Positions 1 through 9,239 of a DNA stretch of 22,110 nucleotides are shown one piece after another. The position numbers were made by a program, and so were the translations under genes. The notes under the pieces were generated by a model. The model ran no database searches, was not told where the DNA came from, and saw only the letters and a program-made list of their open reading frames with translations. How positions within the stretch are numbered: position 1 is the first letter of the stretch; each line of letters opens with the position of its first letter. Origin of the DNA: Phycisphaerae bacterium (GTDB taxonomy: Bacteria > Planctomycetota > Phycisphaerae > Phycisphaerales > SM1A02); contig JABJDN010000102.1 of NCBI GenBank assembly GCA_018665385.1, forward strand, positions 1 through 22,110, read 5' to 3'.

Positions 1-474
1 AACAAACTTGAAATTATGTTTCTTTAGATCTTTCGCCATCGCTTCACTTATTGGCGTCGATACAGGAACTTGTGAGTCAGTTTTCCATTTGTTCACAATT
101 TGCTTGTGTTGTACGTGCTTCCACAGGAACGAATCAAACGAGCCTTTGCCAGCCTCCATAATTTCTAGCCATGCTTGTGCGTTTGCTATGGCTCCGTTAA
201 TTTTGGCTTTACTACGAATAATTCCTGCATCTTTCAACAGGCGATTCACTTGTCGCTTACCGTAAAGTGCAATCTTTTCAGGTTCAAAATTATCAAAAGC
301 GTTTCGGAAATTTTCTCGCTTCTTCAATACAATTATCCAAGAGAGCCCTGCCTGAAATCCATCTAAACAAAGTTTTTCGTACAACTCTTTATCGCCATGC
401 TCCTCGACCCCCCACTCTTCATCGTGATACGCAACGTAGATTGGATCTGTTCCACACCAAGCACAACGCGCCAT
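1..474 (-). CDS. tag: DNA-3-methyladenine glycosylase I (3' end outside window)
   Basis: Base-excision repair enzyme that removes 3-methyladenine from alkylated DNA. Read on the minus strand, an ATG at 474 opens a frame that stays open to the window edge for 158 codons. The product aligns without gaps to the N-terminal part of E. coli Tag: it starts MARCAWCGTDP, keeps the zinc ligands Cys4 and His17 and the pocket residues Trp21 and Trp46, and has GFQAGLSW at 39-46, KRENFR after it, and a GIIR motif. About 30 C-terminal residues, with the other two zinc ligands, lie beyond the window. The position equivalent to E. coli Glu38, which contacts the damaged base, is Asp here (LCLDGFQ). The start lies 1 nt after the stop of the AsmA-like gene, so the two are probably cotranscribed. 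The family call is secure. Confidence 0.93.
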   Translation of the reverse strand, partial: MARCAWCGTDPIYVAYHDEEWGVEEHGDKELYEKLCLDGFQAGLSWIIVLKKRENFRNAFDNFEPEKIALYGKRQVNRLLKDAGIIRSKAKINGAIANAQAWLEIMEAGKGSFDSFLWKHVQHKQIVNKWKTDSQVPVSTPISEAMAKDLKKHNFKFV

Positions 475-475
475 T

Positions 476-3223
476 TTAACTGCCACCTAACAAATCTTCT
501 AGCAAATCCAATGGGTTGGGCGCTTCTCGATTTTCGTTACCACCCTGGAGGACACCCCCTATTGCATCACCTAGTGCAGAAACAGCTGCGTTTTGTAAAA
601 TCTTCCCTAGATCGAACGATGGATCAACTTGAGTTTTCGGCTTATCAATCGATCCTGTTATTAAAATTGGCACATCGATATCGTCAGTTAGCCCACGTAA
701 TTCTTTGATGCTATATCCAAGACCTGTAAGTGGAATCGCAGTTTTTATATCGAGAGTTCTCTTTACAAGATTAACAGACCCTGAATACGGAATTGAGAAC
801 TTATCTACTAACGTTAGATTGAATTTTTTATATTGTGCAATACCATCGCGAATTTCAATATAAATGGGTTCAAAGAATGCTGGGATTAACGCAATATGCT
901 GCGTGTTAAACATTGGGAGTAATTTCAATGTTGCCGCGCCGCTATCAAGTTCAACATCGCCAATGTTAACAAGCATGTTTGCATTCAACGAAGAAATATT
1001 ACCCTGCAAGTTTGTACTTGCATTTGTAATAGAAATTTCGATTGGGTGATTGACGGAACGAATATCAGAAAGCACTGGCCCTAAATCTTTCAGCAAGTGC
1101 TGGGTAAGTTCAGGTGAAAGGTGCAAATTGCCAAGGGTTGTAGTCTCTGGAATTGTAAACACGTTACCGTCGAAGAACCCAAGCGTTGTTTCAAACGCTG
1201 ACTTTGGTGAATTGCCACCTGCCCTGATGACCAGATTGTCAGTGATGTCACTCGCCACAATTTCAACAGCGAGGGGGGAACCAAGCGAATCAGCAAGAAT
1301 GTTGTCGTACTTCAACACCGCATCTACTAGGTACATATCAATACCAGTAACTGCAACATGGGCATCAAGTTGACCCGCACGTTCGCCTTCATCGATTCTC
1401 GTTGTGTTCCCATTGACAAACATGCTCTTTGTGCCAATGTCGTACGTTGCTGTGAAAGTCGATGAGCCATCGAATCGCAGAGATGAAATAGTAGAACGGA
1501 AAATAGATTCGTTGGCGATAGTAGTTCCAAGCAATTCACTAGCGACCGCTGGTGTTAAGACAGAGTAAATCTCAATGTCTTTTGCACCGGTGATTTCTTT
1601 CCCTTCCAGTAAAAGGACACCTTGCAACTGCGTTGTATCGCTTTCAATTTCTATTCGCGCGGTGCTTTGCGAGAGCGTTGTATTCACCGAAAAATCATCG
1701 CCTAGGATGGCTGCGTATTCTCGCTGGTCTTCAGGAAGATACGGTTGAAGAATGGATATTGGCGCATGTTCAAACGCAAACATACCATTTCCGTTTGGCA
1801 GTTGGTTCGTTATGGTGTACAACAAATCTTTGACGCCATGCAATTTGTTTTTTGTGGTTGAAACAAGCGATGAAGCGAATGTCACATTCCTCTCGTTCAG
1901 GATGCTGAGCCCAGAAGCAGAAATTTTTCTTGTACGCATATCTGCAAAAAAATCAGTTTGTAAAAAAGTAATATCAGTATTTGTCGGAACGTGTACTAAA
2001 TCACCTTTGACAATTACACTACCTTCGCATTCATTTTTCCCGTTGGTGCTCTGCCCACTTGGTACAAGATGAGAAAGGAATGCACTTGTGTTAGCACTCC
2101 CCTGTAATTCCCCATCACTTATATGTCGCACAAATTCGTCTTGCAGGTTGGCAGTGAGTGTTACATTTTCAATATAATTTTCATCTAGCTGAATAGTGCC
2201 TGTGGCGCTTACTTGTTCCGAAGTAAATGAAAATTGTAAGGATGCATCTTCAACAGTCCTACTTACGTGAATTTCCATTATCTCGCCCAAATCTCGAGTG
2301 GTATCTATGCCATATCGCGTGACAAGCGGCGCAAGAATTGATGTCGGTACATCTTGCACATCGATTGTGCCTACTAATTGATTATCGCTCAATGAGAATG
2401 CATCAGAAAAATCTTGACCCAAATGGAATTGCGTTTTAATAGCTGCGTACCCTTTTGGCACATCGTATTGTGCAAACCGGCCAACCATTGAAACTACAAT
2501 TGATTCACGCAGTTTTGCAGAAGAAATTTCGCCTGCTAAATCGACTACAGACCAACCACCTTGCCCATGTATCGTTGGTATTGCAGCATCTTTAATTGCA
2601 ATGCCAACCGAGGCACTTGCATCCCAATTAATCTCGCCTTGCTCAGTCAAAAAATCTGGAGCGTCACCAGAACATACGATAGCACCGTCTGTGTCAGTAA
2701 TAGCTTGAATTTGAAAGGAGAAAACACTACCCGGTTTTACAATGATGCTTGCAAGCAGATTTGAATAGACCAAAGGCTCATCGCCTTGCACTGTGAGCGT
2801 GTCAAGTTGCACATCTACAGAAATCGCAGGGAATGTGAATACTGCTGTATCGTGCTTGCCGTCCTCCTCTGCAACGGTAACCGACCCATTTTGTGGTGCA
2901 GCGATTTTATTTATTGCTGTTGTATGTAGGACAGCATCTCCGTGTACAAGAACCGAATAATGGTCTCCGGTAACTATTCCAAATAGCCCACTTGGAATTT
3001 CAATATCCACATCTGCAGAGCCATGCTTACTTTCAACATGCAATCCATATATTCTCTGTGGTCCAGTCCAAGACACCTGCACCGATTGCACGGAATTAGA
3101 TTCGTGTTCCGTTAGCGACTGTTTGAGAAGGTTTTCAAGAACAGGTGGAATTGCAAAATATGCACCTATAAGACAGCATCCAACAAATCCAGCAACCAAC
3201 AATAGAACCTTCTTTTTCCGCAT
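476..3223 (-). CDS. AsmA-like large envelope protein
   Basis: A 915-aa protein with one N-terminal membrane segment (about residues 6-26) after the basic start MRKKK. The rest is a long, mostly beta-predicted region with many alternating hydrophobic residues, as in the AsmA/TamB/DUF748 class of bridge-like proteins, which span the periplasm and are linked to lipid or outer-membrane traffic. The C-terminal part, with VPILITGSIDKPKTQVDPSF followed by a Gly- and Leu-rich tail, resembles the end of AsmA-like C-terminal domains. No enzymatic motif is visible. It is predicted to be anchored in the inner membrane and face the periplasm. It starts 38 bp from the divergent ispE start and is followed directly by tag. 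No Shine-Dalgarno is visible, and a TATCAT element sits 9 nt before the ATG. The class call is by architecture; the exact role is unknown. Confidence 0.72.
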   Translation of the reverse strand: MRKKKVLLLVAGFVGCCLIGAYFAIPPVLENLLKQSLTEHESNSVQSVQVSWTGPQRIYGLHVESKHGSADVDIEIPSGLFGIVTGDHYSVLVHGDAVLHTTAINKIAAPQNGSVTVAEEDGKHDTAVFTFPAISVDVQLDTLTVQGDEPLVYSNLLASIIVKPGSVFSFQIQAITDTDGAIVCSGDAPDFLTEQGEINWDASASVGIAIKDAAIPTIHGQGGWSVVDLAGEISSAKLRESIVVSMVGRFAQYDVPKGYAAIKTQFHLGQDFSDAFSLSDNQLVGTIDVQDVPTSILAPLVTRYGIDTTRDLGEIMEIHVSRTVEDASLQFSFTSEQVSATGTIQLDENYIENVTLTANLQDEFVRHISDGELQGSANTSAFLSHLVPSGQSTNGKNECEGSVIVKGDLVHVPTNTDITFLQTDFFADMRTRKISASGLSILNERNVTFASSLVSTTKNKLHGVKDLLYTITNQLPNGNGMFAFEHAPISILQPYLPEDQREYAAILGDDFSVNTTLSQSTARIEIESDTTQLQGVLLLEGKEITGAKDIEIYSVLTPAVASELLGTTIANESIFRSTISSLRFDGSSTFTATYDIGTKSMFVNGNTTRIDEGERAGQLDAHVAVTGIDMYLVDAVLKYDNILADSLGSPLAVEIVASDITDNLVIRAGGNSPKSAFETTLGFFDGNVFTIPETTTLGNLHLSPELTQHLLKDLGPVLSDIRSVNHPIEISITNASTNLQGNISSLNANMLVNIGDVELDSGAATLKLLPMFNTQHIALIPAFFEPIYIEIRDGIAQYKKFNLTLVDKFSIPYSGSVNLVKRTLDIKTAIPLTGLGYSIKELRGLTDDIDVPILITGSIDKPKTQVDPSFDLGKILQNAAVSALGDAIGGVLQGGNENREAPNPLDLLEDLLGGS

Positions 3224-3261
3224 ATGCTTTATATGATACCGCTCTGGTATCCTTCAGCATA
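3224..3261. promoter_or_regulatory. Short divergent promoter region between asmA-like gene and ispE
   Basis: Only 38 bp separate two divergent start codons. On the minus strand GCGGTATCAT (3242-3233) places a TATCAT -10 candidate 9 nt before the AsmA-like ATG. On the plus strand an extended -10 candidate TGGTATCCT (3245-3253) ends 8 nt before the ispE ATG; a second candidate TATGAT is at 3232-3237. No Shine-Dalgarno is seen for either gene, and -35 matches are poor. Both transcripts may therefore be leaderless. This is prediction from motif positions only. Confidence 0.4.
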
Positions 3262-4095
3262 ATGGCGAGAGAACAAGTTCATCTTTCAGTGCCTGCGAAG
3301 CTTAATCTGACGTTGTCTGTAGGAGAGCCTTTGCAGAACGGAATGCACCCAATTGTGTCAAAAATGGTGCGTATTGACATGTGCGATGAGTTAGAAGTAA
3401 CTCGTCTTGAAGAAGGTGCTTGGTCGCGATATGCGGTCATGTGGAAGGACGACGCACCAATTCAATCTGAAATTGACTGGCCGATCACGAGCGATCTTGC
3501 TGTATTGGCGCACCGAGCCCTTGAAACTCTAGTGGGACACCCACTACCAGTGCAAATGAAACTAGAAAAGCGTATTCCAGTTGGCGGAGGACTTGGCGGA
3601 GGTTCGGCTGATGCTGCTGCAATGTTATTGGCAACCTCTAGGCTGTTTCGATTAGACATTTCCCAAGAGAAGATAGCGAAAGAATTGGGTTCCGATGTTC
3701 CCTTTTTTCTGAACGGTGGGCATGCAACAGTGAGTGGCATTGGCGAAAATATAGTGCCACTTGCAATAGACCAAATGCATTTCGTTGTGATTCTTCCTGA
3801 ATACAGATGCAATACAGAACAAGTATACAAAGCATTCGACGTTCTTCAAAAAGAAAACGCGGTGCATGGAAATGACTTACTCCTGCCTGCCTGCAGTGTG
3901 CAATTGCAGTTATGTAAGGATATGAAGGCTGTCGAAAATTTTACTCAAAAAGAAGTGCACCTTTCAGGTAGCGGTTCAACATTCTTCATAATCTGCGATA
4001 CTACAGAACACGCAAAGACACTCGCATTACAAATTACAAAAAAAACTGGACTGGTTGCGATAGCAACACAATCGTGCAAAGAGCACTGGAGATAA
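3262..4095 (+). CDS. ispE: 4-diphosphocytidyl-2-C-methyl-D-erythritol kinase
   Basis: GHMP-family kinase that phosphorylates CDP-methylerythritol in the non-mevalonate (MEP) isoprenoid pathway in the cytosol. The 277-aa product has the usual length. Visible signatures are the N-terminal PAKLNLTL (Lys13, Asn15), the ATP-binding glycine loop GGGLGGGSADA at 108-118, SDVPFFLNGG with Asp145 at the place of the catalytic Asp of E. coli IspE, and a C-terminal SGSGS glycine motif. It is the first gene of a plus-strand operon, and the M3 peptidase starts 1 nt after its stop. The first ATG was kept because the conserved PAKLN segment begins at residue 11, as in relatives. The residues before His29 read NGMH instead of the common DGYH, which is a mild variation. 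Confidence 0.93.
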   Translation: MAREQVHLSVPAKLNLTLSVGEPLQNGMHPIVSKMVRIDMCDELEVTRLEEGAWSRYAVMWKDDAPIQSEIDWPITSDLAVLAHRALETLVGHPLPVQMKLEKRIPVGGGLGGGSADAAAMLLATSRLFRLDISQEKIAKELGSDVPFFLNGGHATVSGIGENIVPLAIDQMHFVVILPEYRCNTEQVYKAFDVLQKENAVHGNDLLLPACSVQLQLCKDMKAVENFTQKEVHLSGSGSTFFIICDTTEHAKTLALQITKKTGLVAIATQSCKEHWR

Positions 4096-4096
4096 T

Positions 4097-5803
4097 ATGA
4101 CTACTATGATAATTACAGATTTTGTTCCCGCAGATATTGACGCAACAACTTGGGAAAACCTACAACCATTTTACCAGCAGCTACTAAAACGAAATTTTAA
4201 GTGTGTTGGATGTGTCAAGCAATTTTTGCTCGATAGAAGTGAACTCGATGCGGCTGCAGCCGAAGCGGGATCTGATTTATACATTGCCATGACATGCAAT
4301 ACTGAAGACGAAAATATCAAAAATGCGTTCCTTGCATTTATTGAAAACGTGGAACCAGAATTGAAGAAGGTTGCGTTCGAACTAAATAAAAAAGTTGTCG
4401 AGGCAGAGTGCTCTTCAGAACTTGATACAGACAAATTTGGAGTTATGTTACGAGATTGGAAAGCAGATGTTGCACTCTTTAGAGATGAAAACGTACCGCT
4501 ACAAACAGAAGATACAAAACTTGGTCAAGAGTATTCAGAACTTTGCGGTGCCATGATGGTAGATTTTGATGGCGAAGAAAAAACAATGCCTCAAATGGGA
4601 GTCTACCAACAAGACCAAGATAGACACGTTCGTGAAATGGCGTGGCAGGGAACAGCAGACCGTCGTTTGTTAGATCGAGATGCTATTGACGGCATCTTTG
4701 ACAAGATGGTAGAGAATCGAAACCAAACCGCTTTGAATGCGGGTTTTGCAAACTATATGGATTATATGTTTGCAGTGAAACATCGTTTTGATTACACACC
4801 CTCAGATTGTGTTGCATTCCATGATGCGATTGAACAAAAATGTATGCCAATAGTTCGAAAATTAGCGGAAGATAGGAAAGCAGCCCTTGGCGTTGACACC
4901 CTTCGCCCTTGGGATATTGCAGTGGACCCACATGGTCTTGCGGCATTGAAACCATTTGATTCTGCAGATGACCTTATCGAAAAAACATCTAACTTGTTCC
5001 ATCGTATGGGCGAAGGACTTGGCGATATGTTCGACACCATGCGTGATGGAGGGTATTCGTTAGACCTCGATTCCAGAAAAGGCAAAGCGCCAGGCGGTTA
5101 TCAAGCAAGCAGAGATCGAAAACGTATGCCATTTATCTTTATGAACGCTGCTGGCCTCCCGCGCGATTTAGACACTATGGTGCACGAAGCTGGCCACGCG
5201 TTCCATTATATGTTGTGCAGGCACGATGATTTAGTTTGGAATCGCTCTGCACCGCTTGAGTTTGCTGAAGTGGCATCTATGAGCATGGAGTCAATGGCAT
5301 ACCCATTTTTGGATGAGTTTTACAACAAAGATGAATGCAAGCGAGCAATTCGAAAACACCTTGAGGGAGTTGTAAGTACTTTGCCTTGGGTCGCAACTAT
5401 TGATGCCTTCCAACACTGGATATACCTAAACCCAGAACATTCTAGAGAAGAACGCACAGCAAAATGGCTAGAACTAGGTAAACGTTTTGGTGGGAGTGTA
5501 GACTGGTCTGGCTTAGAATCGCAGCAAGAAGCGGTATGGCATAGGCAACTTCACCCGTTTGAAGTTCCATTTTATTACGTTGAATATGGAATTGCACAAC
5601 TTGGCGCATTGCAAATGTGGTTGCACTATCGCAAAGACCCAAAGAGTACAATTGCAGCGTACAAGAAAGGACTCACGCTAGGCGCAAGCAGACCGCTACC
5701 AGAGTTGTTTGAAGAAGCTGGCCTTCGGTTTGATTTTTCACTTGAGATGGTGGGAGAACTTATGGAAGCTGTTCAAGAAGAACTTGATAATACAGCGCAC
5801 TAA
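4097..5803 (+). CDS. M3 family oligopeptidase (oligoendopeptidase F-like)
   Basis: A 568-aa zinc metallopeptidase of family M3 (thimet oligopeptidase / PepF clan), which cleaves short cytosolic peptides. The zinc motif HEAGH is at residues 363-367. The downstream segment APLEFAEVASMSME supplies the expected third ligand, Glu391, 28 residues after the first His. There is no signal peptide, so it should be cytosolic. Length fits the shorter bacterial M3B branch. The start is 1 nt after the ispE stop, and the stop overlaps the next start as TAATG, so translation is probably coupled across all three genes. The exact substrate cannot be told from sequence; no metabolic link to its neighbours is apparent. 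Confidence 0.9.
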   Translation: MTTMIITDFVPADIDATTWENLQPFYQQLLKRNFKCVGCVKQFLLDRSELDAAAAEAGSDLYIAMTCNTEDENIKNAFLAFIENVEPELKKVAFELNKKVVEAECSSELDTDKFGVMLRDWKADVALFRDENVPLQTEDTKLGQEYSELCGAMMVDFDGEEKTMPQMGVYQQDQDRHVREMAWQGTADRRLLDRDAIDGIFDKMVENRNQTALNAGFANYMDYMFAVKHRFDYTPSDCVAFHDAIEQKCMPIVRKLAEDRKAALGVDTLRPWDIAVDPHGLAALKPFDSADDLIEKTSNLFHRMGEGLGDMFDTMRDGGYSLDLDSRKGKAPGGYQASRDRKRMPFIFMNAAGLPRDLDTMVHEAGHAFHYMLCRHDDLVWNRSAPLEFAEVASMSMESMAYPFLDEFYNKDECKRAIRKHLEGVVSTLPWVATIDAFQHWIYLNPEHSREERTAKWLELGKRFGGSVDWSGLESQQEAVWHRQLHPFEVPFYYVEYGIAQLGALQMWLHYRKDPKSTIAAYKKGLTLGASRPLPELFEEAGLRFDFSLEMVGELMEAVQEELDNTAH

Positions 5804-7941
5804 TGGCATTAGGCGGTTTCCATTCTGTACTGTATGTCTTGCAAAAGGCCCGAAGTGCAGGTGGGCTGAGAGCAATGTGGAAAGCGATGCGCTCACCAAA
5901 TGCCTGCAAAACCTGTGCGCTTGGCATGGGCGGTCAACAAGGTGGAATGGTAAACGAGTCGGGTAAATTCCCAGAGTTTTGCAAGAAATCGGTGCAAGCA
6001 ATGGCCGCCGATATGCAAGGCGCTATTACAAAAGAGTTTTTCGAAAAATATACTCTTAGTCAACTTTCTGCAATGTCATCACGAGAACTTGAAGCTGTTG
6101 GACGCATTACGTTTCCGTTGTTTGCAGGTCCACTCGATATGCATTACAAGCCTATCTCTTGGAAAGAGGCAATTGCAAAAGTTACGGAGAAGGTTTCAAA
6201 GACTGACCCTAGCAATTCATTTTACTACTGCTCGGGTCGCTCGAGTAACGAAGCTGGTTTTCTTTTGCAACTTATGGCACGTGTGCGAGGTACAAACAAT
6301 ATTAACAATTGCTCTTTTTACTGCCACCAGGCGAGTGGAGTTGGACTTGCTAGTGTTACAGGTTCCGGAACAGCAACCGTTACCCTAGAAGATTTATCAA
6401 AAAGCGATCTTGTATTTTTGATTGGTTGCAATCCAACTTCTAATCACCCACGATTACTCAAAACACTGTTAGACCTTCGCAGGAGGGGTGGAAAAGTAAT
6501 TGTTATAAATCCTCTTGTCGAGCCCGGATTACAAAAGTTCAATGTGCCAAGCGACGTGCGCAGTTTATTTTTTGGTTCAAAAATCTCTGACATGTATGTA
6601 CAGCCAAACATTGGAGGGGACCAAGCACTCTTACTTGGAATGTTAAAATGGTTAGAGGAACATTCGGCTATCGATGAAACTTTTGTTTCGCAGTATGCAG
6701 ACGGTTTTGATGACGTTCGGAACCAAGCGAACGAAACAAATTGGGATGTAATCGAGCAACACAGTGGGGTGTCACAAAAAGTTATTGCAGAGATTAGTCG
6801 CATCTATCGAGAATCAAATGCAGCAGTATTCTGTTGGGCGATGGGTGTTACCCATGTGAAGGGCGGAGTAGATACCGTACGTGCAATCGGCAATGCAGCG
6901 ATAGCACGTGGCATGCTTGGGAAAGAAGGCGCAGGACTGTTGCCTTTGCGGGGTCATTCCAATGTACAGGGCATGGGTTCTATGGGTGTTGCGCCAATGC
7001 TGAAGGGGCCTATGGCAGAAGCGATTGAAAAAGAGTTGGAAATTACTCTTCCGCTTCCCACCGATGGCGGCGACACCATGTGGTGCATGCAAGAGGCTGA
7101 TAAAGGAAACATGAAATACGCTATGTGCCTTGGCGGGAACTTAGCAATGGCGAATCCAAATACAACATTCTCTCAAAAAGCCATGTCCAAAATAGACCTT
7201 GTTTCGTATATGTCTACAAAGTTAAATCAAGGGCACTTTGTTGGCAGAGGTGCGGAAACGATTATTTTCCCCGTTCTTGCTCGGGACGAAGAGTCTCAAA
7301 TTACCACGCAGGAATCTATGTTTAATTTTGTTCGTAGAAGTTCTGGTGGAACTCCTAGGCACAATGGTCCACGTTCGGAAGTGGAAGTACTTGTATCAAT
7401 CGCGGAAAAAGGAATTGGAACAATTGAATGGAGCAGGTACCGGGATCATTCAGTCGTACGGGAGTTAATTGCGAAGTGTTTACGTGGATTTAAAACGAAG
7501 AAAGAACACCAGATTGAAGGACGTACATTTCACGAGCCAAAATTTTCTACTACAACCGGTAAAGCACAAGCGCATGTTATTGCGTTGCACGCCCCTGCCG
7601 AAATTTCTTCTAATCAACTTCGTCTTATGACTATTAGATCGGAAGGCCAATTTAATACTGTTGTGTACGAAGAAGAGGATGTATTCAGAAAGCAAACACG
7701 AAGAGACGTGGTGCTGATGAATGAACAAGATATCAGCGCGTTTGGTGTACAAGTAGATTCGTTTGTTACAGTGGCGGGACCAAGTGGTACGCTTGTTGTT
7801 CAAGTAAAAGCGTATCCAATTGCAAAAGGAAACTGCGCCATGTATTACCCAGAAGCAAACATTTTACTGTCGACGAAAGTTGATGATGAATCTAAAACAC
7901 CTTTTTTTAAAGGCGAAGTGGTTGCCATTAAGAAAAACTAA
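5803..7941 (+). CDS. FdhF/YdeP-family molybdopterin oxidoreductase
   Basis: A 712-aa protein of the DMSO-reductase superfamily, close to the FdhF/YdeP (oxidoreductase alpha subunit) branch. It should bind a bis-MGD molybdenum cofactor and an N-terminal Fe-S cluster, suggested by NACKTCALGMGG followed by FCKKS near residues 34-66. NINNCSFYCHQASG (167-180) aligns with the formate dehydrogenase segment that carries the Mo ligand; Cys174-His175 match the Sec/Cys-His pair. LVFLIGCNPTSNHPR and a C-terminal molydopterin dinucleotide-binding region are typical of the superfamily. The start overlaps the M3 peptidase stop by 1 nt (TAATG). Genes for MobA and a MOSC protein lie just downstream on the other strand and could supply its cofactor. 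Formate as substrate is not established for this branch, and no electron-transfer subunit is encoded nearby. Confidence 0.88.
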   Translation: MALGGFHSVLYVLQKARSAGGLRAMWKAMRSPNACKTCALGMGGQQGGMVNESGKFPEFCKKSVQAMAADMQGAITKEFFEKYTLSQLSAMSSRELEAVGRITFPLFAGPLDMHYKPISWKEAIAKVTEKVSKTDPSNSFYYCSGRSSNEAGFLLQLMARVRGTNNINNCSFYCHQASGVGLASVTGSGTATVTLEDLSKSDLVFLIGCNPTSNHPRLLKTLLDLRRRGGKVIVINPLVEPGLQKFNVPSDVRSLFFGSKISDMYVQPNIGGDQALLLGMLKWLEEHSAIDETFVSQYADGFDDVRNQANETNWDVIEQHSGVSQKVIAEISRIYRESNAAVFCWAMGVTHVKGGVDTVRAIGNAAIARGMLGKEGAGLLPLRGHSNVQGMGSMGVAPMLKGPMAEAIEKELEITLPLPTDGGDTMWCMQEADKGNMKYAMCLGGNLAMANPNTTFSQKAMSKIDLVSYMSTKLNQGHFVGRGAETIIFPVLARDEESQITTQESMFNFVRRSSGGTPRHNGPRSEVEVLVSIAEKGIGTIEWSRYRDHSVVRELIAKCLRGFKTKKEHQIEGRTFHEPKFSTTTGKAQAHVIALHAPAEISSNQLRLMTIRSEGQFNTVVYEEEDVFRKQTRRDVVLMNEQDISAFGVQVDSFVTVAGPSGTLVVQVKAYPIAKGNCAMYYPEANILLSTKVDDESKTPFFKGEVVAIKKN

Positions 7942-8693
7942 ATTCCCCTGCCCAGCATTTTGCGAAGTTGATATCTCAACCTGCGAATTGGGATTCGTCG
8001 AAATTTTCCAGAGAGAATCTTATCTTCTTGAGCACCCGTTTCTGGGGGCTCAACTCCATCTGGTACATACCAATTATTGAAGAGAGTTCTTTTAACTAGT
8101 TTGTACCCCTGTTTTATAATTTTTTTGTGAGAACGTGTATCTAAAAGGTGATCTTCAATAACTACCAATCTTGGTTTCCATTTTTGAAGAGTAAATCCCT
8201 TAAGAACTTCGAGCTGCGTACCCTCGACATCTATAGAAACAAAATCAAGAGTTGTAGTATTCTGCTGTTGTAAAATTTCATCTAACGTCAGTATGTCGAC
8301 AGTAATTCTTGACTCCACTATAGTTCGTTTATCTAAAAACTCTGTAGCTAGAGAAGACTTTCCACTATCTGAAGCAACTGTAAAGAGAGCAGTTGCGGGT
8401 GATTGGGGTGCACCGCAAGCCGCTTCAACAACGTACGCTTCAGGCCGCTTGCTTCTAAGTTCTTTGCATAGTTCTGGAATTGGCTCAACTAAAATACCTG
8501 ACCAACCAACTTGCGCTAAATGCCATGTTTGCGATAATGAAAATGGGTCGTTAGCGCCAACTTCAACAAAGTATCCAGCAGAATCGCCAAGATATTTACG
8601 GATGAGAAATTGCTCAGCAAGTTCTTCACGAATTTTTATGTTTGGCTCTTCGCTAAAATGCGTTTCAGCGATTGTTCTGTAATATTGTTCCAC
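7938..8693 (-). CDS. FkbM family SAM-dependent methyltransferase
   Basis: A 251-aa methyltransferase of the FkbM family. Motif I is FVEVGANDPF (residues 42-51), followed by the acidic loop GILVEPIPEL, and FVSIDVEGTQLEVLKGF marks the later conserved Asp-containing strand. FkbM proteins usually O-methylate sugars or polyketides; the acceptor here is unknown. It begins with GTG at 8693, sharing one base with the mobA stop (TAGTG), so it is the last gene of the MOSC-mobA-fkbM unit. Its stop overlaps the stop of the oxidoreductase gene on the other strand by 4 nt. No glycosyltransferase or surface-polysaccharide genes are next to it, so its pairing with cofactor genes looks incidental or reflects an unrecognised role. 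Confidence 0.87.
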   Translation of the reverse strand: MEQYYRTIAETHFSEEPNIKIREELAEQFLIRKYLGDSAGYFVEVGANDPFSLSQTWHLAQVGWSGILVEPIPELCKELRSKRPEAYVVEAACGAPQSPATALFTVASDSGKSSLATEFLDKRTIVESRITVDILTLDEILQQQNTTTLDFVSIDVEGTQLEVLKGFTLQKWKPRLVVIEDHLLDTRSHKKIIKQGYKLVKRTLFNNWYVPDGVEPPETGAQEDKILSGKFRRIPIRRLRYQLRKMLGRGI

Positions 8694-9238
8694 TATTTGC
8701 TAAACGCTCCTGTAATATCATTTTTAGTATTTAAACTTGTCACAAATGGTACATAGGACGGTGGAAGAGTAACAACGCAATGCGGTACCGATTTTACAAA
8801 ACCACGTATTGAACTTTTCTTTTCTTGCAAGTATTCCGTGCACGATTGCAACGTATTTCCGAACAAGCGGATAGGTAATCCCAAGAGGGATCCGTTGTGA
8901 GTGAAGATAGTGTTGTCTTCACCTACTAGCAGTTTTTCTATATGTTTAGGCTGTAAGAGCGGCATATCGCAACCCACAATAAGATATTCAGAGTCAAGAC
9001 CAGAGTCTAGCAGCGCTTCTATACCTGCAACGGGCCCTTTCGAAGAGCGTAAGTCTGGAATACATGTAGCGCCTTGAAGTGTCCCACCGACTACTACTGT
9101 ATTGCTGGCTGTTTTTTCTGCGAATTCAATCATTGTTTCTACCATAGTTTTTCGAGTGGGAAGTGTTACCAAGTGCTTCGGTGTACCCATGCGTGTACTC
9201 TGCCCACCTATCAAAATGGCAACTGTGTGCGGCCACAA
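8693..9238 (-). CDS. mobA: Molybdenum cofactor guanylyltransferase
   Basis: Transfers GMP from GTP to Mo-molybdopterin to make the MGD form used by DMSO-reductase-type enzymes. The 181-aa product (from the start chosen here) has the nucleotide-binding loop GGQSTRMGTPKHL from residue 11, GPVAGIEALL, and the metal-binding VGCDMPLL. The start is uncertain. A TTG at 9238 is 1 nt after the MOSC stop and gives the short N-terminus normal for MobA. Upstream in the same frame are TTG at 9277 and GTG at 9274, with a GAAGG about 11-14 nt before them, which would overlap the MOSC gene by about 35 nt. It overlaps the next gene at TAGTG. MobA-like nucleotidyltransferases with other substrates exist, but the MOSC partner and adjacent Mo enzyme favour this role. 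Confidence 0.83.
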   Translation of the reverse strand: MWPHTVAILIGGQSTRMGTPKHLVTLPTRKTMVETMIEFAEKTASNTVVVGGTLQGATCIPDLRSSKGPVAGIEALLDSGLDSEYLIVGCDMPLLQPKHIEKLLVGEDNTIFTHNGSLLGLPIRLFGNTLQSCTEYLQEKKSSIRGFVKSVPHCVVTLPPSYVPFVTSLNTKNDITGAFSK

Positions 9239-9239
9239 A

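Noticed and set aside
8..708. Overlapping plus-strand open frames at the left edge
   Set aside because: The minus strand here encodes Tag and the end of the AsmA-like protein with clear family motifs; the plus-strand products show no recognisable features.
6325..6330. Possible selenocysteine site in the FdhF/YdeP-like enzyme
   Set aside because: The aligned position is an ordinary TGC Cys codon (residue 174), and the reading frame has no internal TGA.
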